31,940 bases of DNA from JAZNUH01 sp045592225 (GTDB lineage: Bacteria > Bacillota > Clostridia > UMGS1883 > UMGS1540): contig JAZNUH010000127.1 of assembly GCA_045592225.1 (NCBI GenBank), positions 1 through 31,940 on the forward strand. Direction: 5' to 3'. Positions within the stretch are counted from its first letter, which is position 1; each line of letters opens with the position of its first letter. Both the position numbers and the translations under genes were made by a program. Below, one piece after another: positions 18,130 to 27,213 of this stretch. The notes beneath the pieces are model-generated. The model was not told where the DNA came from, did no database searches, and worked only from the letters and a program-made list of their open reading frames with translations.

Positions 18130-19983
18130 TTATTTTACTGCATCACGCAGAATGTAATACTGAAGTATTTCATATTCATCAATCAGCTTTTGCTGTTTTT
18201 CGCCCGGGGAAGAAACAATTTCGCCGTCCTTATAGAATTTACCGCCGATAATTACCGGGAGCTCATGCTTTAGCTCATTTAGGAATGCAAAGTAGGGGGG
18301 CGGTGTTACACCCATATACTCAAACATTTCGGTGGCAAGATAGTTTGAAGAGATAAGCTCTCTTTTGCCGGTAGGCGGAGTGTTTTGCTCACGGAAGGCG
18401 GTGTTACCCCAGATAAGATACGGAGTTTTAAATTTGTTGATAAGACCCTCGGGGGTTGACTGGTCAATATTATAGCCTATGGCCTTGTAGCCTTGCTGTT
18501 CCGCATCGAAATAGGGGAGGTGGTCGCCGAAGAACACTATAATTGTAGGTGTATTCAGGGTGTCAATATAGTCTGCTATCTCGCCAAGAAGTCTGTCGGC
18601 ATCTGAAAGTCCTAAAAAGTAGTTGTTTAAAATGTTATAAAGTGTATCATCAATGCCTTGGGGACGAACGAGAATGGGTTCACGTTCTGTTTCATAATCC
18701 ATGTATGGGCCATGGTTTTGTATAGTAACTGTAAAGTTAAAGTAGGGCTTACCCGGAGCTTCGGATAAATGCTTTTTATAATTATCACATATGAGCTGAC
18801 TTGTAACCGAGTCGCTGATATAATAATTTATTTTTTCTACATCATCGGGCAATTCGTCAGCCGTGATAAAATCATCAAAGCCCATATACCTGTAAACATT
18901 TTCGCGGTTATAGAACCAACTGTGACCGGGATGGATTGCGAGTGCAGAATAACCTGCATCTTTGAAGTAACGGGGGATACCGTACATGTTTTGTGTTACA
19001 TATTTCTTGTATATATCGGGCATTGTTCTGTCAATCAGTGAAACATTTGCGCCACTTAAATACTCGAACTCGGCAGACGCGGTAGCACCTGCAAAGCCGG
19101 GAACAATCAGCTCACCGTACATTCCCTGCTCACGCAGACGTTGAATGTTTTGCAAAGGATTTGTGTCCTTTTTAAACTCAAGATTTTCCGCACTTGTGGT
19201 AAGGTCTGAGAAGGATTCACTCATAATTGCAATAACGTTTGGTATTTCCTGCGAACTGCTTTTTTCGTAACGGGCAAGAATATTTTCAGCAGCTTCTTTT
19301 GAATAACCTTCCGGAGGGTTAAAGGAATTTTTAAACTCAGACGAAAGAAAATAGTATATAAATCCTTTGTTGCGTGAAACATCAACCTCGTAATAGATGT
19401 TTGCAAAACCGTCTATGTTTTTTGAAATAGCCTTGTTCTGGTATACTGTAAAATACGAACAAACAAGCAAAACGAAGGAAACGATACCGCAAACAATGCG
19501 AAAAACAGGGGCATGTTTCTTTGGCTTTATTACTCTTGTAATATATATACCCAGTGCTATAAACAGCACAATCATTATAATAAGCACAGGTTCAAAGGTC
19601 AGCTCGTAGTTTTCCATGATATTTGCTGTTTCTTTTACAAGGGTAAGGTCAGTAGGCTTTAACGGGTCGTCGCGAAACAAAATTTTATAGTGATTTACAG
19701 TGAGTAAAAGCGCAAGCGGTGTCCCGGTAAGCCAAAAGCTTACAGATATTCTGCCTGTGACAGAATAAAAGAACATCATGATAAGAAAAACAGGCAAAAA
19801 GTTAAGCAGTGTTATAAGCGGCACTGCTACATAGGAAAAATAAGCAAACAGATGATAACCGTTCTGGAGTATCATCTGAAAAATTACAAGTAATAAGGAC
19901 AAAACGGCAATGATTGTAATTGCAGACCGTTTATTGAGCCAGTTACTAAAAGCGTTAAATACATTTTTAATTTTGGTAGCCGT
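18130..19983 (-). CDS. LtaS-like membrane phosphoglycerol transferase/sulfatase-family protein, apparent ACG start
   Basis: This protein of about 617 residues has four or five N-terminal membrane helices and an extracellular alkaline-phosphatase-superfamily domain. Lipoteichoic acid synthase landmarks are present: MSESFSD (metal-binding Glu, about E256), GATASAEF (nucleophile Thr, about T301), QNHGPY and FFGDHLPY (metal-binding Asp-His). Family members move glycerol phosphate onto lipid or polysaccharide acceptors; the product here is unknown. The frame from TAG at 19996-19998 has no ATG, GTG or TTG until 19902, which lies inside the first helix without an SD. An ACG at 19983-19981 sits eight bases after a perfect AGGAGG. 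Starting there gives MATKIKNVFNAF, a normal positively charged lead-in. The gap to the upstream stop is then 12 bases, typical of an operon. Confidence 0.88.
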   Translation of the reverse strand, partial: TATKIKNVFNAFSNWLNKRSAITIIAVLSLLLVIFQMILQNGYHLFAYFSYVAVPLITLLNFLPVFLIMMFFYSVTGRISVSFWLTGTPLALLLTVNHYKILFRDDPLKPTDLTLVKETANIMENYELTFEPVLIIMIVLFIALGIYITRVIKPKKHAPVFRIVCGIVSFVLLVCSYFTVYQNKAISKNIDGFANIYYEVDVSRNKGFIYYFLSSEFKNSFNPPEGYSKEAAENILARYEKSSSQEIPNVIAIMSESFSDLTTSAENLEFKKDTNPLQNIQRLREQGMYGELIVPGFAGATASAEFEYLSGANVSLIDRTMPDIYKKYVTQNMYGIPRYFKDAGYSALAIHPGHSWFYNRENVYRYMGFDDFITADELPDDVEKINYYISDSVTSQLICDNYKKHLSEAPGKPYFNFTVTIQNHGPYMDYETEREPILVRPQGIDDTLYNILNNYFLGLSDADRLLGEIADYIDTLNTPTIIVFFGDHLPYFDAEQQGYKAIGYNIDQSTPEGLINKFKTPYLIWGNTAFREQNTPPTGKRELISSNYLATEMFEYMGVTPPPYFAFLNELKHELPVIIGGKFYKDGEIVSSPGEKQQKLIDEYEILQYYILRDAVK

Positions 19984-19995
19984 ATAAATTACCTC

Positions 19996-20910
19996 CTAAT
20001 CTTGGTCTTTAAGAGTAAATGAAGTGAGTGCAAGTAAAATAATATAAACTATTGAAATAATCTCAAAATATGTGTTCTGTAAAGAAAGATTAAATATAGT
20101 TCTTATAATTTCTGTGTATATAAACACCCTGCAGATTGAGGCGTTTCTTCTGTTAAGAATAAAGTACCATGCAAAAAGTATAAAAATCATATACACAAAA
20201 TCAGTAAGTGTACATACATGGTAAAAAATCGACCTGAAGTTTGATACAAGAAGGACGATTGATGAAGCAAAAACATAAAGCTCATGCAACATAATAAGCG
20301 GCATAATTACGTATGCCAGTAAGCCGTGGAAGAAACGGGATAAGCCGCTTTCTCTTTTTACTTTATGCGGCTTATATGACACAGGTGTGTCATCAATAGG
20401 CATATATGTATAAGAAACAGGAGCTTCCTGCTCTGTTTCTGCAGGTGCAGTTTCCGCTTCGGCTTCAGTGTCACTTTCGTCGGTAGTGTCAACCTCTGCT
20501 GCAGCAAGCATCTCGTCTGTTATGGGTCTGAAAAGAGTTGTCTGTCCTGCCATTGCAGCTTCATCGCTGAACACGGGAACATCAGTTTCCTCTTTGGGTA
20601 ATGGAGGAATTAAAATGGTATCACCGGAAACGGTGCTGGTTGCTTTATCTTCGACAGGATCTGTATCATCTGTTATAATGTCAAAAGCAGTAATAGGTTC
20701 GGTTTTTTTTGTTTCTGCAGAGGAAAAAACAGCAGAGTCGGGCTTTTCAGGAGCAGGAGAAGACGCGACAGTGTCGGTATGATTACTGCCGGAAATTCTT
20801 TCAATATAAATTTTTCTTGCTTCCTGCAACTGCTCGTGAGTGTATTTAGTCTCAGATTTGAGATTAATTACAAGCAGTAGCTCGTGGTCGGACATATTCT
20901 TAAAATCCAT
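19996..20910 (-). CDS. Uncharacterised membrane protein with acidic N-terminal region
   Basis: I do not recognise a named family. The protein has about 304 residues. The first 40 (MSDHELL, YTHEQLQEARKIYIERI) match a short helical motif seen at the front of several Firmicute membrane proteins, in which a Y-x-x-E-x2-x-A run precedes a charged helix. Residues about 45-185 are low-complexity, rich in Glu, Asp, Thr and Pro, and probably unstructured. Four hydrophobic helices fill the last 110 residues. The start ATG 20910 has GGAGG five bases upstream; an ATG at 20922 overlapping the obgE stop is also possible. It lies between obgE and the LtaS-like gene in one transcript, which hints at an envelope role but does not prove it. 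Confidence 0.75.
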   Translation of the reverse strand: MDFKNMSDHELLLVINLKSETKYTHEQLQEARKIYIERISGSNHTDTVASSPAPEKPDSAVFSSAETKKTEPITAFDIITDDTDPVEDKATSTVSGDTILIPPLPKEETDVPVFSDEAAMAGQTTLFRPITDEMLAAAEVDTTDESDTEAEAETAPAETEQEAPVSYTYMPIDDTPVSYKPHKVKRESGLSRFFHGLLAYVIMPLIMLHELYVFASSIVLLVSNFRSIFYHVCTLTDFVYMIFILFAWYFILNRRNASICRVFIYTEIIRTIFNLSLQNTYFEIISIVYIILLALTSFTLKDQD

Positions 20911-20921
20911 GTCTGCCTCCA

Positions 20922-22193
20922 TTAATTTACAAAGTCAAACTCGATATCGCCAAAACGGACGGTATCGCCTTCCTCTATACCCATTTTTTCCAGTTCATCT
21001 ATAATACCCTTGTTTTTAACACAACGCTGGAAATATTTAACCGATTCATCATCGCCGAAGTTTACTGCAGATATAAGCTTTTTAACATAGGGTCCGCTGA
21101 TTTCGTAAACGCCATCCACAATATTTATTTCGTAGCTTTCAAGATCCATTTTTTCGTCGACATCAATGAAAATTTCGGGCGAATAAACGGGAGTGGGAGG
21201 GAGCTTATCAAGCTCGGATGTAATATATGACAGGAGTTCCTGTACGCCTTCGCCTGTAGCAGCACTTATTTTAAAGAACTTGTAGCCGGAAGATGTCACA
21301 AAATCTTCAAATTCTGCAATGGTTTCGGGGTCAGTAACCATTTCGCTTTTGTTACCTGCAACAATCTGCGGACGTGAAAGGAGATAGGGGTCAAAAAGCT
21401 CCAGTTCACGGTTTATAATTTCAAAATCCTCCATGGGATTTCTGCCTTCGATTCCCGAAATATCCACAAGATGTACTAAAAGTCTTGTGCGTTCAATATG
21501 GCGCAGAAATTCGTGACCAAGACCAATGCCCTCATGTGCGCCTTCGATAAGACCGGGGATATCGGCAATTACAAAAGATTTATCAAAATTCTTTACAACG
21601 CCAAGATTTGGCTGAAGAGTTGTAAAGTGATAGTTGGCAATTTTAGGTGCAGCGTCGCTCACTTTGGAAATAAGTGTGGATTTACCAACATTGGGGAAGC
21701 CTATAAGAGCAACATCTGCCAGAAGTTTAAGCTCAAGTATAATTTCGCGTTCCTGACCGGGCAGACCGGGTTTTGCAAACTTGGGCGCCTGTCGGGTAGG
21801 TGTGGCAAAATGAATGTTGCCAAAACCGCCGTTGCCACCACGTGCAACAACAAAGCTTGTGTTTTCTCCTGTCATATCGGCAATAAGCTTTCCGGTTTCA
21901 GCATCCTTTACAAGAGTGCCTTCGGGAACGTATACAATAACATCGGCACCCGATTTACCCGTTTTTTTGCGGGCGCATCCGTCGCTGCCGTTTTCTGCTT
22001 TATAAATTTTTTTGTATCTGAAATCCATTAGAGTGGTAAGCATTTTGTCAACCTGAAAAATAACATTTCCGCCGTGACCGCCGTCACCACCGTCAGGACC
22101 GCCTGCAGGCACATACTTTTCACGGCGGAAGGAAACAAGACCATTCCCACCTTTGCCTGCTTTTACGGTTATTTGAGCTGTATCAACAAACAT
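20922..22193 (-). CDS. obgE: GTPase ObgE/CgtA
   Basis: This 423-residue GTPase acts in late 50S assembly and growth/stress control. The N-terminal glycine-rich Obg domain (about 1-158) has the usual GGPDGGDGGHGG and ARGGNGGFGN runs. The G domain has GFPNVGKST (165-173), DIPGLIEGAH and NKSE, and ends in an SAATGEG G5. A C-terminal OCT domain (about 345-423) ends in GDIEFDF. The rplU-prp-rpmA-obgE order is the classic arrangement. A terminator separates it from rpmA, so it may be read at a lower level. Its ATG lies behind AAAGGATAC. Confidence 0.97.
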   Translation of the reverse strand: MFVDTAQITVKAGKGGNGLVSFRREKYVPAGGPDGGDGGHGGNVIFQVDKMLTTLMDFRYKKIYKAENGSDGCARKKTGKSGADVIVYVPEGTLVKDAETGKLIADMTGENTSFVVARGGNGGFGNIHFATPTRQAPKFAKPGLPGQEREIILELKLLADVALIGFPNVGKSTLISKVSDAAPKIANYHFTTLQPNLGVVKNFDKSFVIADIPGLIEGAHEGIGLGHEFLRHIERTRLLVHLVDISGIEGRNPMEDFEIINRELELFDPYLLSRPQIVAGNKSEMVTDPETIAEFEDFVTSSGYKFFKISAATGEGVQELLSYITSELDKLPPTPVYSPEIFIDVDEKMDLESYEINIVDGVYEISGPYVKKLISAVNFGDDESVKYFQRCVKNKGIIDELEKMGIEEGDTVRFGDIEFDFVN

Positions 22194-22220
22194 TTTACTG
22201 TATCCTTTTCTTTAATTATG

Positions 22221-22256
22221 AAAAAAACGGGTTGCCAAGAGACAACCCGTTTTGTT
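22221..22256 (-). terminator. Intrinsic terminator/attenuator between rpmA and obgE
   Basis: On the minus strand AAAACGGGTTG pairs with CAACCCGTTTT around a TCTCTTGG loop and runs into T's. It lies inside the rplU-rpmA-obgE unit, so it probably sets a lower level of obgE and the two genes after it. Confidence 0.88.
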
Positions 22257-22263
22257 TGTAATG

Positions 22264-22542
22264 TTACGCGCTGTAAACGCTGACTTTCTTCTTGTCTCTT
22301 CCCATACGTTCGAAACGAACACGGCCATCTACAAGAGCAAAAAGTGTATCATCGCTACCTTTGCCTACATTTGTGCCGGGATGGATTTTGGTTCCGCGCT
22401 GTCTTACCAGAATGTTACCTGCTAAAACCATCTGACCATCAGCTCTTTTAGCGCCCAGACGTTTGCTTTCGCTGTCACGTCCGTTCTTTGTGCTACCAAC
22501 ACCCTTTTTATGAGCGAATAACTGAATATTTAATGCAAACAT
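22264..22542 (-). CDS. rpmA: 50S ribosomal protein L27 with cleavable N-terminus
   Basis: L27 reaches the peptidyl-transferase centre with its N-terminal tail. This 92-residue protein has the core HKKGVGSTKNGRDS and the usual basic body. It begins with a nine-residue extension ending in IQLFA before HKKG. Firmicute L27 carries such an extension (LxLQFFA consensus), which must be removed by the protease Prp for a working ribosome. The prp gene directly upstream makes this reading firm. The site has Ile and Leu where the consensus has Leu and Phe. Confidence 0.97.
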   Translation of the reverse strand: MFALNIQLFAHKKGVGSTKNGRDSESKRLGAKRADGQMVLAGNILVRQRGTKIHPGTNVGKGSDDTLFALVDGRVRFERMGRDKKKVSVYSA

Positions 22543-22545
22543 TTA

Positions 22546-22866
22546 TTACACCTCCGATTTTGAGATAAAATCACCATATTGTGATACAAGGTTATCAATA
22601 AACATAACCATACTTTGCAGAAGAACATCTGCCTTTTCGGCAAATTCTGTACTTAAGTGGGGTAGTGTACAAGAAACATAAGCTTCTCTCTGAACAACCT
22701 GTGCGGGAATACCGATTACCTCGGTGATACCGTTTACCGTTGTCCACACAACTGATGAAACCGATGCACAAACAATGTCCGCGCCTTCTTCGGCATATCC
22801 GCTGTGACCGCTCACCTCAAAAGAATTGATTCTGCCGTTTTTTCTTTTGAATTTAACAGTTATCAT
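22546..22866 (-). CDS. prp: Ribosomal-processing cysteine protease Prp
   Basis: Prp cuts the N-terminal extension from L27. The 106-residue protein has the family's catalytic His in SGHSGYAEEG and the catalytic Cys in DIVCASVSS, twelve residues apart, as expected. It lies between rplU and rpmA with gaps of five and three bases, so enzyme and substrate are made from one transcript. Length and position agree with the family. Confidence 0.95.
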   Translation of the reverse strand: MITVKFKRKNGRINSFEVSGHSGYAEEGADIVCASVSSVVWTTVNGITEVIGIPAQVVQREAYVSCTLPHLSTEFAEKADVLLQSMVMFIDNLVSQYGDFISKSEV

Positions 22867-22871
22867 AACTG

Positions 22872-23183
22872 TTACGCGTTGATTTTTTCAATCTGTACTT
22901 TTGTGTAAGGCTGACGATGTCCCTGCTTTTTTCTGTAACCCTTCTTGGGCTTGTACTTGAAGATGATAACCTTCTTAGCTTTGCCGTTCTTTAATACCTT
23001 AGCGCTTACTGTTGCACCTGCAACTGTGGGAGCACCAACTGTAAGACCTGCTTCGCCACCAACAGCTAAAACCTTATCGAATGTAACTGTTGCACCGTCT
23101 TCAACTTCCAGCTTTTCAACAAATACAACATCACCTTCAGTTACGTTGTACTGTTTTCCGCCTGTTTCAATAATTGCGTACAT
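22872..23183 (-). CDS. rplU: 50S ribosomal protein L21
   Basis: L21 is a 23S rRNA-binding protein of the large subunit. The 103-residue product starts MYAIIETGGKQYNV, the standard L21 N-terminus. It ends with the basic KKGYRKKQGHRQPYTKVQI block. The ATG at 23183 follows a perfect AGGAGG (23193-23198 on the plus strand, read in reverse). A reading that starts at 23282 adds 33 residues translated from the leader and is rejected. It is the first gene of the rplU-prp-rpmA transcript. Confidence 0.97.
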   Translation of the reverse strand: MYAIIETGGKQYNVTEGDVVFVEKLEVEDGATVTFDKVLAVGGEAGLTVGAPTVAGATVSAKVLKNGKAKKVIIFKYKPKKGYRKKQGHRQPYTKVQIEKINA

Positions 23184-23266
23184 GTAAATACACCTCCTAA
23201 TATTTAATAAGGGCTCGCTAAAAAAGGCAAGTGCGCACACTTTTAAAGCCAGTTTTATGCGGCTTC
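23184..23266 (-). promoter_or_regulatory. rplU 5' leader, probable L21-binding autoregulatory RNA
   Basis: About 83 bases separate the predicted start of transcription from the L21 ATG. The RNA can fold: AAGCC pairs with GGCTT, AAGTG-TGCG-CACTT makes a small hairpin, and the GGCTTTAAAAG side can alternatively pair with the downstream TTTTTTAGC-GAGCC side. Firmicutes carry an L21 leader motif at this site that lets L21 repress its own operon. I infer the same here from position and foldability, not from a covariance match. With the purL promoter this fills the 314 bases between rplU and purL. Confidence 0.55.
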
Positions 23267-23272
23267 CGAAGT

Positions 23273-23301
23273 ATAATAACATATTTTATCAGTAAAGTCA
23301 A
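23273..23301 (-). promoter_or_regulatory. Strong sigma-A promoter for rplU-prp-rpmA
   Basis: On the minus strand TTGACT (23301-23296), 17 bases, then TATTAT (23278-23273): near-consensus, as expected for ribosomal-protein genes. Confidence 0.87.
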
Positions 23302-23382
23302 GGATTTTTTGCATAAAATATAACGAAAAATACATCATTTTTTTTGTTTATAATTAAATAATGAAAAACACAATAACTTTAC

Positions 23383-23411
23383 TTGACTAAAACTGTAAAA
23401 AGAGATATAAT
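23383..23411 (+). promoter_or_regulatory. Strong sigma-A promoter for purL-purB
   Basis: TTGACT (23383-23388), exactly 17 bases, then TATAAT (23406-23411). The leader of about 80 bases ends with GGAAAGGA before the purL ATG. I see no purine riboswitch core or terminator hairpin in it. Confidence 0.87.
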
Positions 23412-23497
23412 GTATGCTGATATATTAGTTACATATTTTGGCTGGTTTGTTACAAAAGCAAAGTATGGCATAAAAATCACCGGAAAGGAAGAACGTA

Positions 23498-26400
23498 ATG
23501 GTAAGACGAATTTTTGTTGAAAAGATACAGGATGTTGAAGCCGCTGATATGATGGCGGACCTTAAGGAGAACCTGGGGATTTCAGGGCTTTCCAGGGTAC
23601 GTCTTGTAAAGAGATATGATATTTCAGGTATAACTGATGATGAGTATGCGGCTGCAAGAACAACCATTTTGTCCGAACCCCAGGTTGACCTCTGCTATGA
23701 CGAAGAGTTCCCTGTAGACGGTGCAGACAAAATTTTTGCAATGGAATATCTGCCCGGTCAGTATGACCAGAGAGCAGACTCTGCAGCGCAGTGTATTCAA
23801 ATTTTAACAGCAGGGGACAAGCCTCAGGTTAAAACTGCTACAGTTATACTGCTTTATGGGAATGTAAGTGACGCTGAGTTTGAAAAGATACAGAACTACA
23901 TTATAAATCCTGTAGAAGCACAGCGTGCATCTATGGAAAAGCCTTTAACACTGGATATGGAAACAGTTGTTCCTGACGACGTTAAAACAGTTGAAGGCTT
24001 TACAGAAATGGATGATGCAGGTCTTAAGACGATGCTTGACACATTAGGTCTTGCTATGGATCTTGATGATTTAAGATTTTGCCGTGACTACTTCAAGACA
24101 GAAAACAGACAGCCTTCCTTAACTGAAATCAGAATGATTGATACTTATTGGTCTGACCATTGCAGACACACTACATTCTCAACAAAGCTTGAAAATGTGC
24201 TTATTGAAGATGCAGTTATTAAAAAGGTTTACGATGAATACATAAAGAACAGAAAAGAATACTATGGCGAGCGCAAGAAGGACATAACCTTTATGGATAT
24301 GGCAACAATTGCAGGTAAGGAGCTGCGTAAAGCCGGTTACCTTAAAAACATTGACGTGTCCGAGGAAATTAATGCTTGCTCAATAGTAGTGCCTGTGGAG
24401 ATTGACGGTAAAACCGAGGACTATCTCGTGATGTTTAAAAACGAAACACATAACCATCCTACCGAAATTGAACCCTTCGGTGGTGCGGCTACATGTCTTG
24501 GCGGTGCAATCCGTGACCCTCTGTCCGGAAGAGCTTATGTATATCAGGCAATGAGAATAACAGGTTGTGCTGACCCCAGAGCAACTGTTGCAGAAACTCT
24601 GCCAGGAAAACTGCCCCAGCGCAAAATCACACGTAAGGCAGCGGCAGGCTACAGCTCATACGGTAACCAGATAGGTCTTGCAACAGGCATGGTAAACGAA
24701 ATTTATCATCCCAGATATGTTGCAAAGAGAATGGAACTTGGTGCGGTTATTGCGGCAGTTCCCAAGAAAAACGTTGTAAGAGAAACTCCCGCCCCCGGAG
24801 ATATTATAATTCTTCTGGGCGGCAGAACAGGCCGTGACGGTTGTGGCGGTGCTACAGGCTCGTCCAAGGCTCATACAGAAAAATCCCTGTCCACCTGCGG
24901 CGCAGAGGTACAGAAAGGTAATCCCCCTGAAGAAAGAAAGATTCAGCGTCTCTTCCGCAAGGGTGAGGTTGCAAGAATGATTCTTCGTTGTAACGACTTT
25001 GGTGCAGGCGGTGTTTCCGTTGCAATTGGTGAACTTGCAGACGGACTTAGAATTGACCTTGATAAAGTACCCAAAAAGTACGAAGGTCTTGACGGTACCG
25101 AGCTTGCAATCAGTGAATCTCAGGAGAGAATGGCTGTTGTTATCAAGGCATCTGACCGCGAAAAGTTTATGGCAGAAGCACATCTTGAAAATCTTGAAGC
25201 TACCGAGGTTGCAGAGGTTACAGAAGAAAAGAGACTTGTTATGCACTGGAGAGGTAAGAAAATTGTTGACCTGTCCCGCGCATTCCTTGATACAAACGGT
25301 GCACAGAAAAACACCGATGTTAAAATTACAAAGGGTGAGTTTACAGACAGCTGTGTAGAAGTAAAGGGTAACACAACAACAGAAAAATGGATGAACGCAC
25401 TTTCTGACCTCAATGTATGCAGTCAGAAGGGTCTTTCTGAAAGATTTGATGCATCCATCGGTGCTGGTAGCGTGTTTATGCCCTTTGGCGGATTGCATCA
25501 GCAGACTCCCACACAGAGTATGGTTGCCAAAATCCCTGTAGAAGGCGGCGAGAGTGATACAGGTACTGTTATGGCACACGGCTATAACCCCTACATGTCT
25601 GAAAAGAGTCCCTTCCACGGTGCGGTATATGCAATAGTTGAAGCGGTAACAAAGGCAGTAGCAGCAGGTGCTGACTACAAAGACTGTTACCTTACACTTC
25701 AGGAATTCTTCCAGAGACTTGGAACAAACCCCGAAAGATGGGGCGTGCCCATGGCGGCACTTCTTGGTGCATACTACGCACAGAAGAGCCTCTGTCTTGG
25801 GGCAATAGGCGGTAAGGACAGTATGTCGGGTTCATTTAACGAAATTGATGTTCCGCCCACACTGGTTGCTTTTGCTGTGTCCAACATTGACACAAGAAAA
25901 GCCGTTTCCAACGAAATTAAAAAGGCAGGCAGCAAGCTTTATATTGTAAAGGCTACACGCGATGCAGATAACCTGCCCATGTTTGATGAACTTAAAGCAA
26001 ATTATGAACTTATTCACTCCTTAATTACCGAAGGAAAAGTTTTAAGCACATATGCAATAAGCGGCGGCGGTATTTGTGAAGCTGTTACAAAAATGTGCTT
26101 TGGTAATATGATTGGTGCAAAGATTGATGCAGACAATTACTTTGCGGCAGAAATCGGTTCAGTCATTATTGAAACAACAGAAGAAATCGGCGGCAAAAAT
26201 GTTGTACTTTTAGGTGAAACAACAGCCGATGCAAAGATTGTTCTTGCTGATGGTGAAATTGACCTTGCAAAGGCATTTGAAAACTGGAGTACACCTCTTG
26301 CAAGCGTATTCCCTGAAAAGGTTAAGCTTACAGGAACAGCTGAAAACATTTCCTCTGATAAGAAATGTGCGCTCGTTGCTAAAAAGAGCTTTGCAAAGCC

Positions 26401-27193
26401 CCGTGTACTTATTCCTGTATTCCCGGGCAGCAACTGTGAATATGACAGCGCAAGAGCCTTTGAAAGGGCAGGCGCCGAGGCAGAAATATTTGTACTTCGT
26501 AACCTTTCTTCAAAGGATATAAAAGAATCAATCGAAGCATTGAAGCAGAAGATTGATGCGGCGCAGATTGTTATGATTCCCGGCGGTTTCTCGGGCGGAG
26601 ACGAACCCGACGGTTCGGGCAAGTTTATTGCAACCGCATTCAGAAACCCGTATATTAAGGAAAGTGTTACAAATCTTCTGAATAATCGTGACGGTCTTAT
26701 GCTGGGTATATGCAACGGCTTCCAGGCACTTATAAAGCTTGGTCTTGTACCCTTTGGCGAAATCCGTGATATGGATAACACCTGTCCCACACTTACATAT
26801 AATACAATCGGCAGACATATGTCATCACTTATACAGACACGTATATGCTCGACTATGTCACCCTGGTTCTCATCTGTTAATGTTGGCGATGTTCACACAG
26901 TTGCAATTTCCCACGGTGAAGGTAAATTTGTGGCTGATGAAGAAACTGTTAAACGCCTTATTGCAAATGGACAGGTTGCTACACAGTATGTAGGTCTTGA
27001 TGGAAATGCGTCAATGGAAATGCCCTATAACCCCAACGGCTCTGTTATGGCTATCGAAGGTATTACAAGTCCCGACGGCAGAGTTCTTGGTAAAATGGCT
27101 CACTCTGAACGTATTGGCAGAAATGTTTATAAAAATGTTCCCGGTGAAAAAGATCAGCAGATTTTCGAATCAGGTGTTAAATATTACAGATAA
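23498..27193 (+). CDS. purL: Phosphoribosylformylglycinamidine synthase, large single-chain type
   Basis: This enzyme makes FGAM from FGAR, glutamine and ATP, the fourth step of purine synthesis. The 1231-residue chain is the large form with its own glutaminase, as in many Clostridia, rather than separate PurL, PurQ and PurS. The synthase half shows TYWSDHCRHTTF, FKNETHNHPTEIEPFGGAATCLGG and GGRTGRDGCGGATGSS. A second synthase half has GGKDSMSG. The C-terminal class I glutaminase has the nucleophile C1072 in GICNGFQ with H1202 and E1204 in AHSERIGRN. The ATG at 23498 has a GGAAAGGA SD. It lies 20 bases before purB. Confidence 0.97.
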   Translation: MVRRIFVEKIQDVEAADMMADLKENLGISGLSRVRLVKRYDISGITDDEYAAARTTILSEPQVDLCYDEEFPVDGADKIFAMEYLPGQYDQRADSAAQCIQILTAGDKPQVKTATVILLYGNVSDAEFEKIQNYIINPVEAQRASMEKPLTLDMETVVPDDVKTVEGFTEMDDAGLKTMLDTLGLAMDLDDLRFCRDYFKTENRQPSLTEIRMIDTYWSDHCRHTTFSTKLENVLIEDAVIKKVYDEYIKNRKEYYGERKKDITFMDMATIAGKELRKAGYLKNIDVSEEINACSIVVPVEIDGKTEDYLVMFKNETHNHPTEIEPFGGAATCLGGAIRDPLSGRAYVYQAMRITGCADPRATVAETLPGKLPQRKITRKAAAGYSSYGNQIGLATGMVNEIYHPRYVAKRMELGAVIAAVPKKNVVRETPAPGDIIILLGGRTGRDGCGGATGSSKAHTEKSLSTCGAEVQKGNPPEERKIQRLFRKGEVARMILRCNDFGAGGVSVAIGELADGLRIDLDKVPKKYEGLDGTELAISESQERMAVVIKASDREKFMAEAHLENLEATEVAEVTEEKRLVMHWRGKKIVDLSRAFLDTNGAQKNTDVKITKGEFTDSCVEVKGNTTTEKWMNALSDLNVCSQKGLSERFDASIGAGSVFMPFGGLHQQTPTQSMVAKIPVEGGESDTGTVMAHGYNPYMSEKSPFHGAVYAIVEAVTKAVAAGADYKDCYLTLQEFFQRLGTNPERWGVPMAALLGAYYAQKSLCLGAIGGKDSMSGSFNEIDVPPTLVAFAVSNIDTRKAVSNEIKKAGSKLYIVKATRDADNLPMFDELKANYELIHSLITEGKVLSTYAISGGGICEAVTKMCFGNMIGAKIDADNYFAAEIGSVIIETTEEIGGKNVVLLGETTADAKIVLADGEIDLAKAFENWSTPLASVFPEKVKLTGTAENISSDKKCALVAKKSFAKPRVLIPVFPGSNCEYDSARAFERAGAEAEIFVLRNLSSKDIKESIEALKQKIDAAQIVMIPGGFSGGDEPDGSGKFIATAFRNPYIKESVTNLLNNRDGLMLGICNGFQALIKLGLVPFGEIRDMDNTCPTLTYNTIGRHMSSLIQTRICSTMSPWFSSVNVGDVHTVAISHGEGKFVADEETVKRLIANGQVATQYVGLDGNASMEMPYNPNGSVMAIEGITSPDGRVLGKMAHSERIGRNVYKNVPGEKDQQIFESGVKYYR

Positions 27194-27213
27194 TATATTC
27201 AGAGGTGAAATGC

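Noticed and set aside
18130..19902. LtaS-like protein starting at TTG 19902
   Set aside because: No SD, the start falls inside the first helix, and a perfect SD with a sensible N-terminus lies 27 codons upstream.
22872..23282. L21 with a 33-residue N-terminal extension
   Set aside because: The extension is the folded leader RNA; the true ATG at 23183 has a perfect SD and gives the standard L21 N-terminus.
23412..23497. Purine riboswitch before purL
   Set aside because: The leader is only about 80 bases, lacks the conserved junction and has no terminator or alternative hairpin that I can see.
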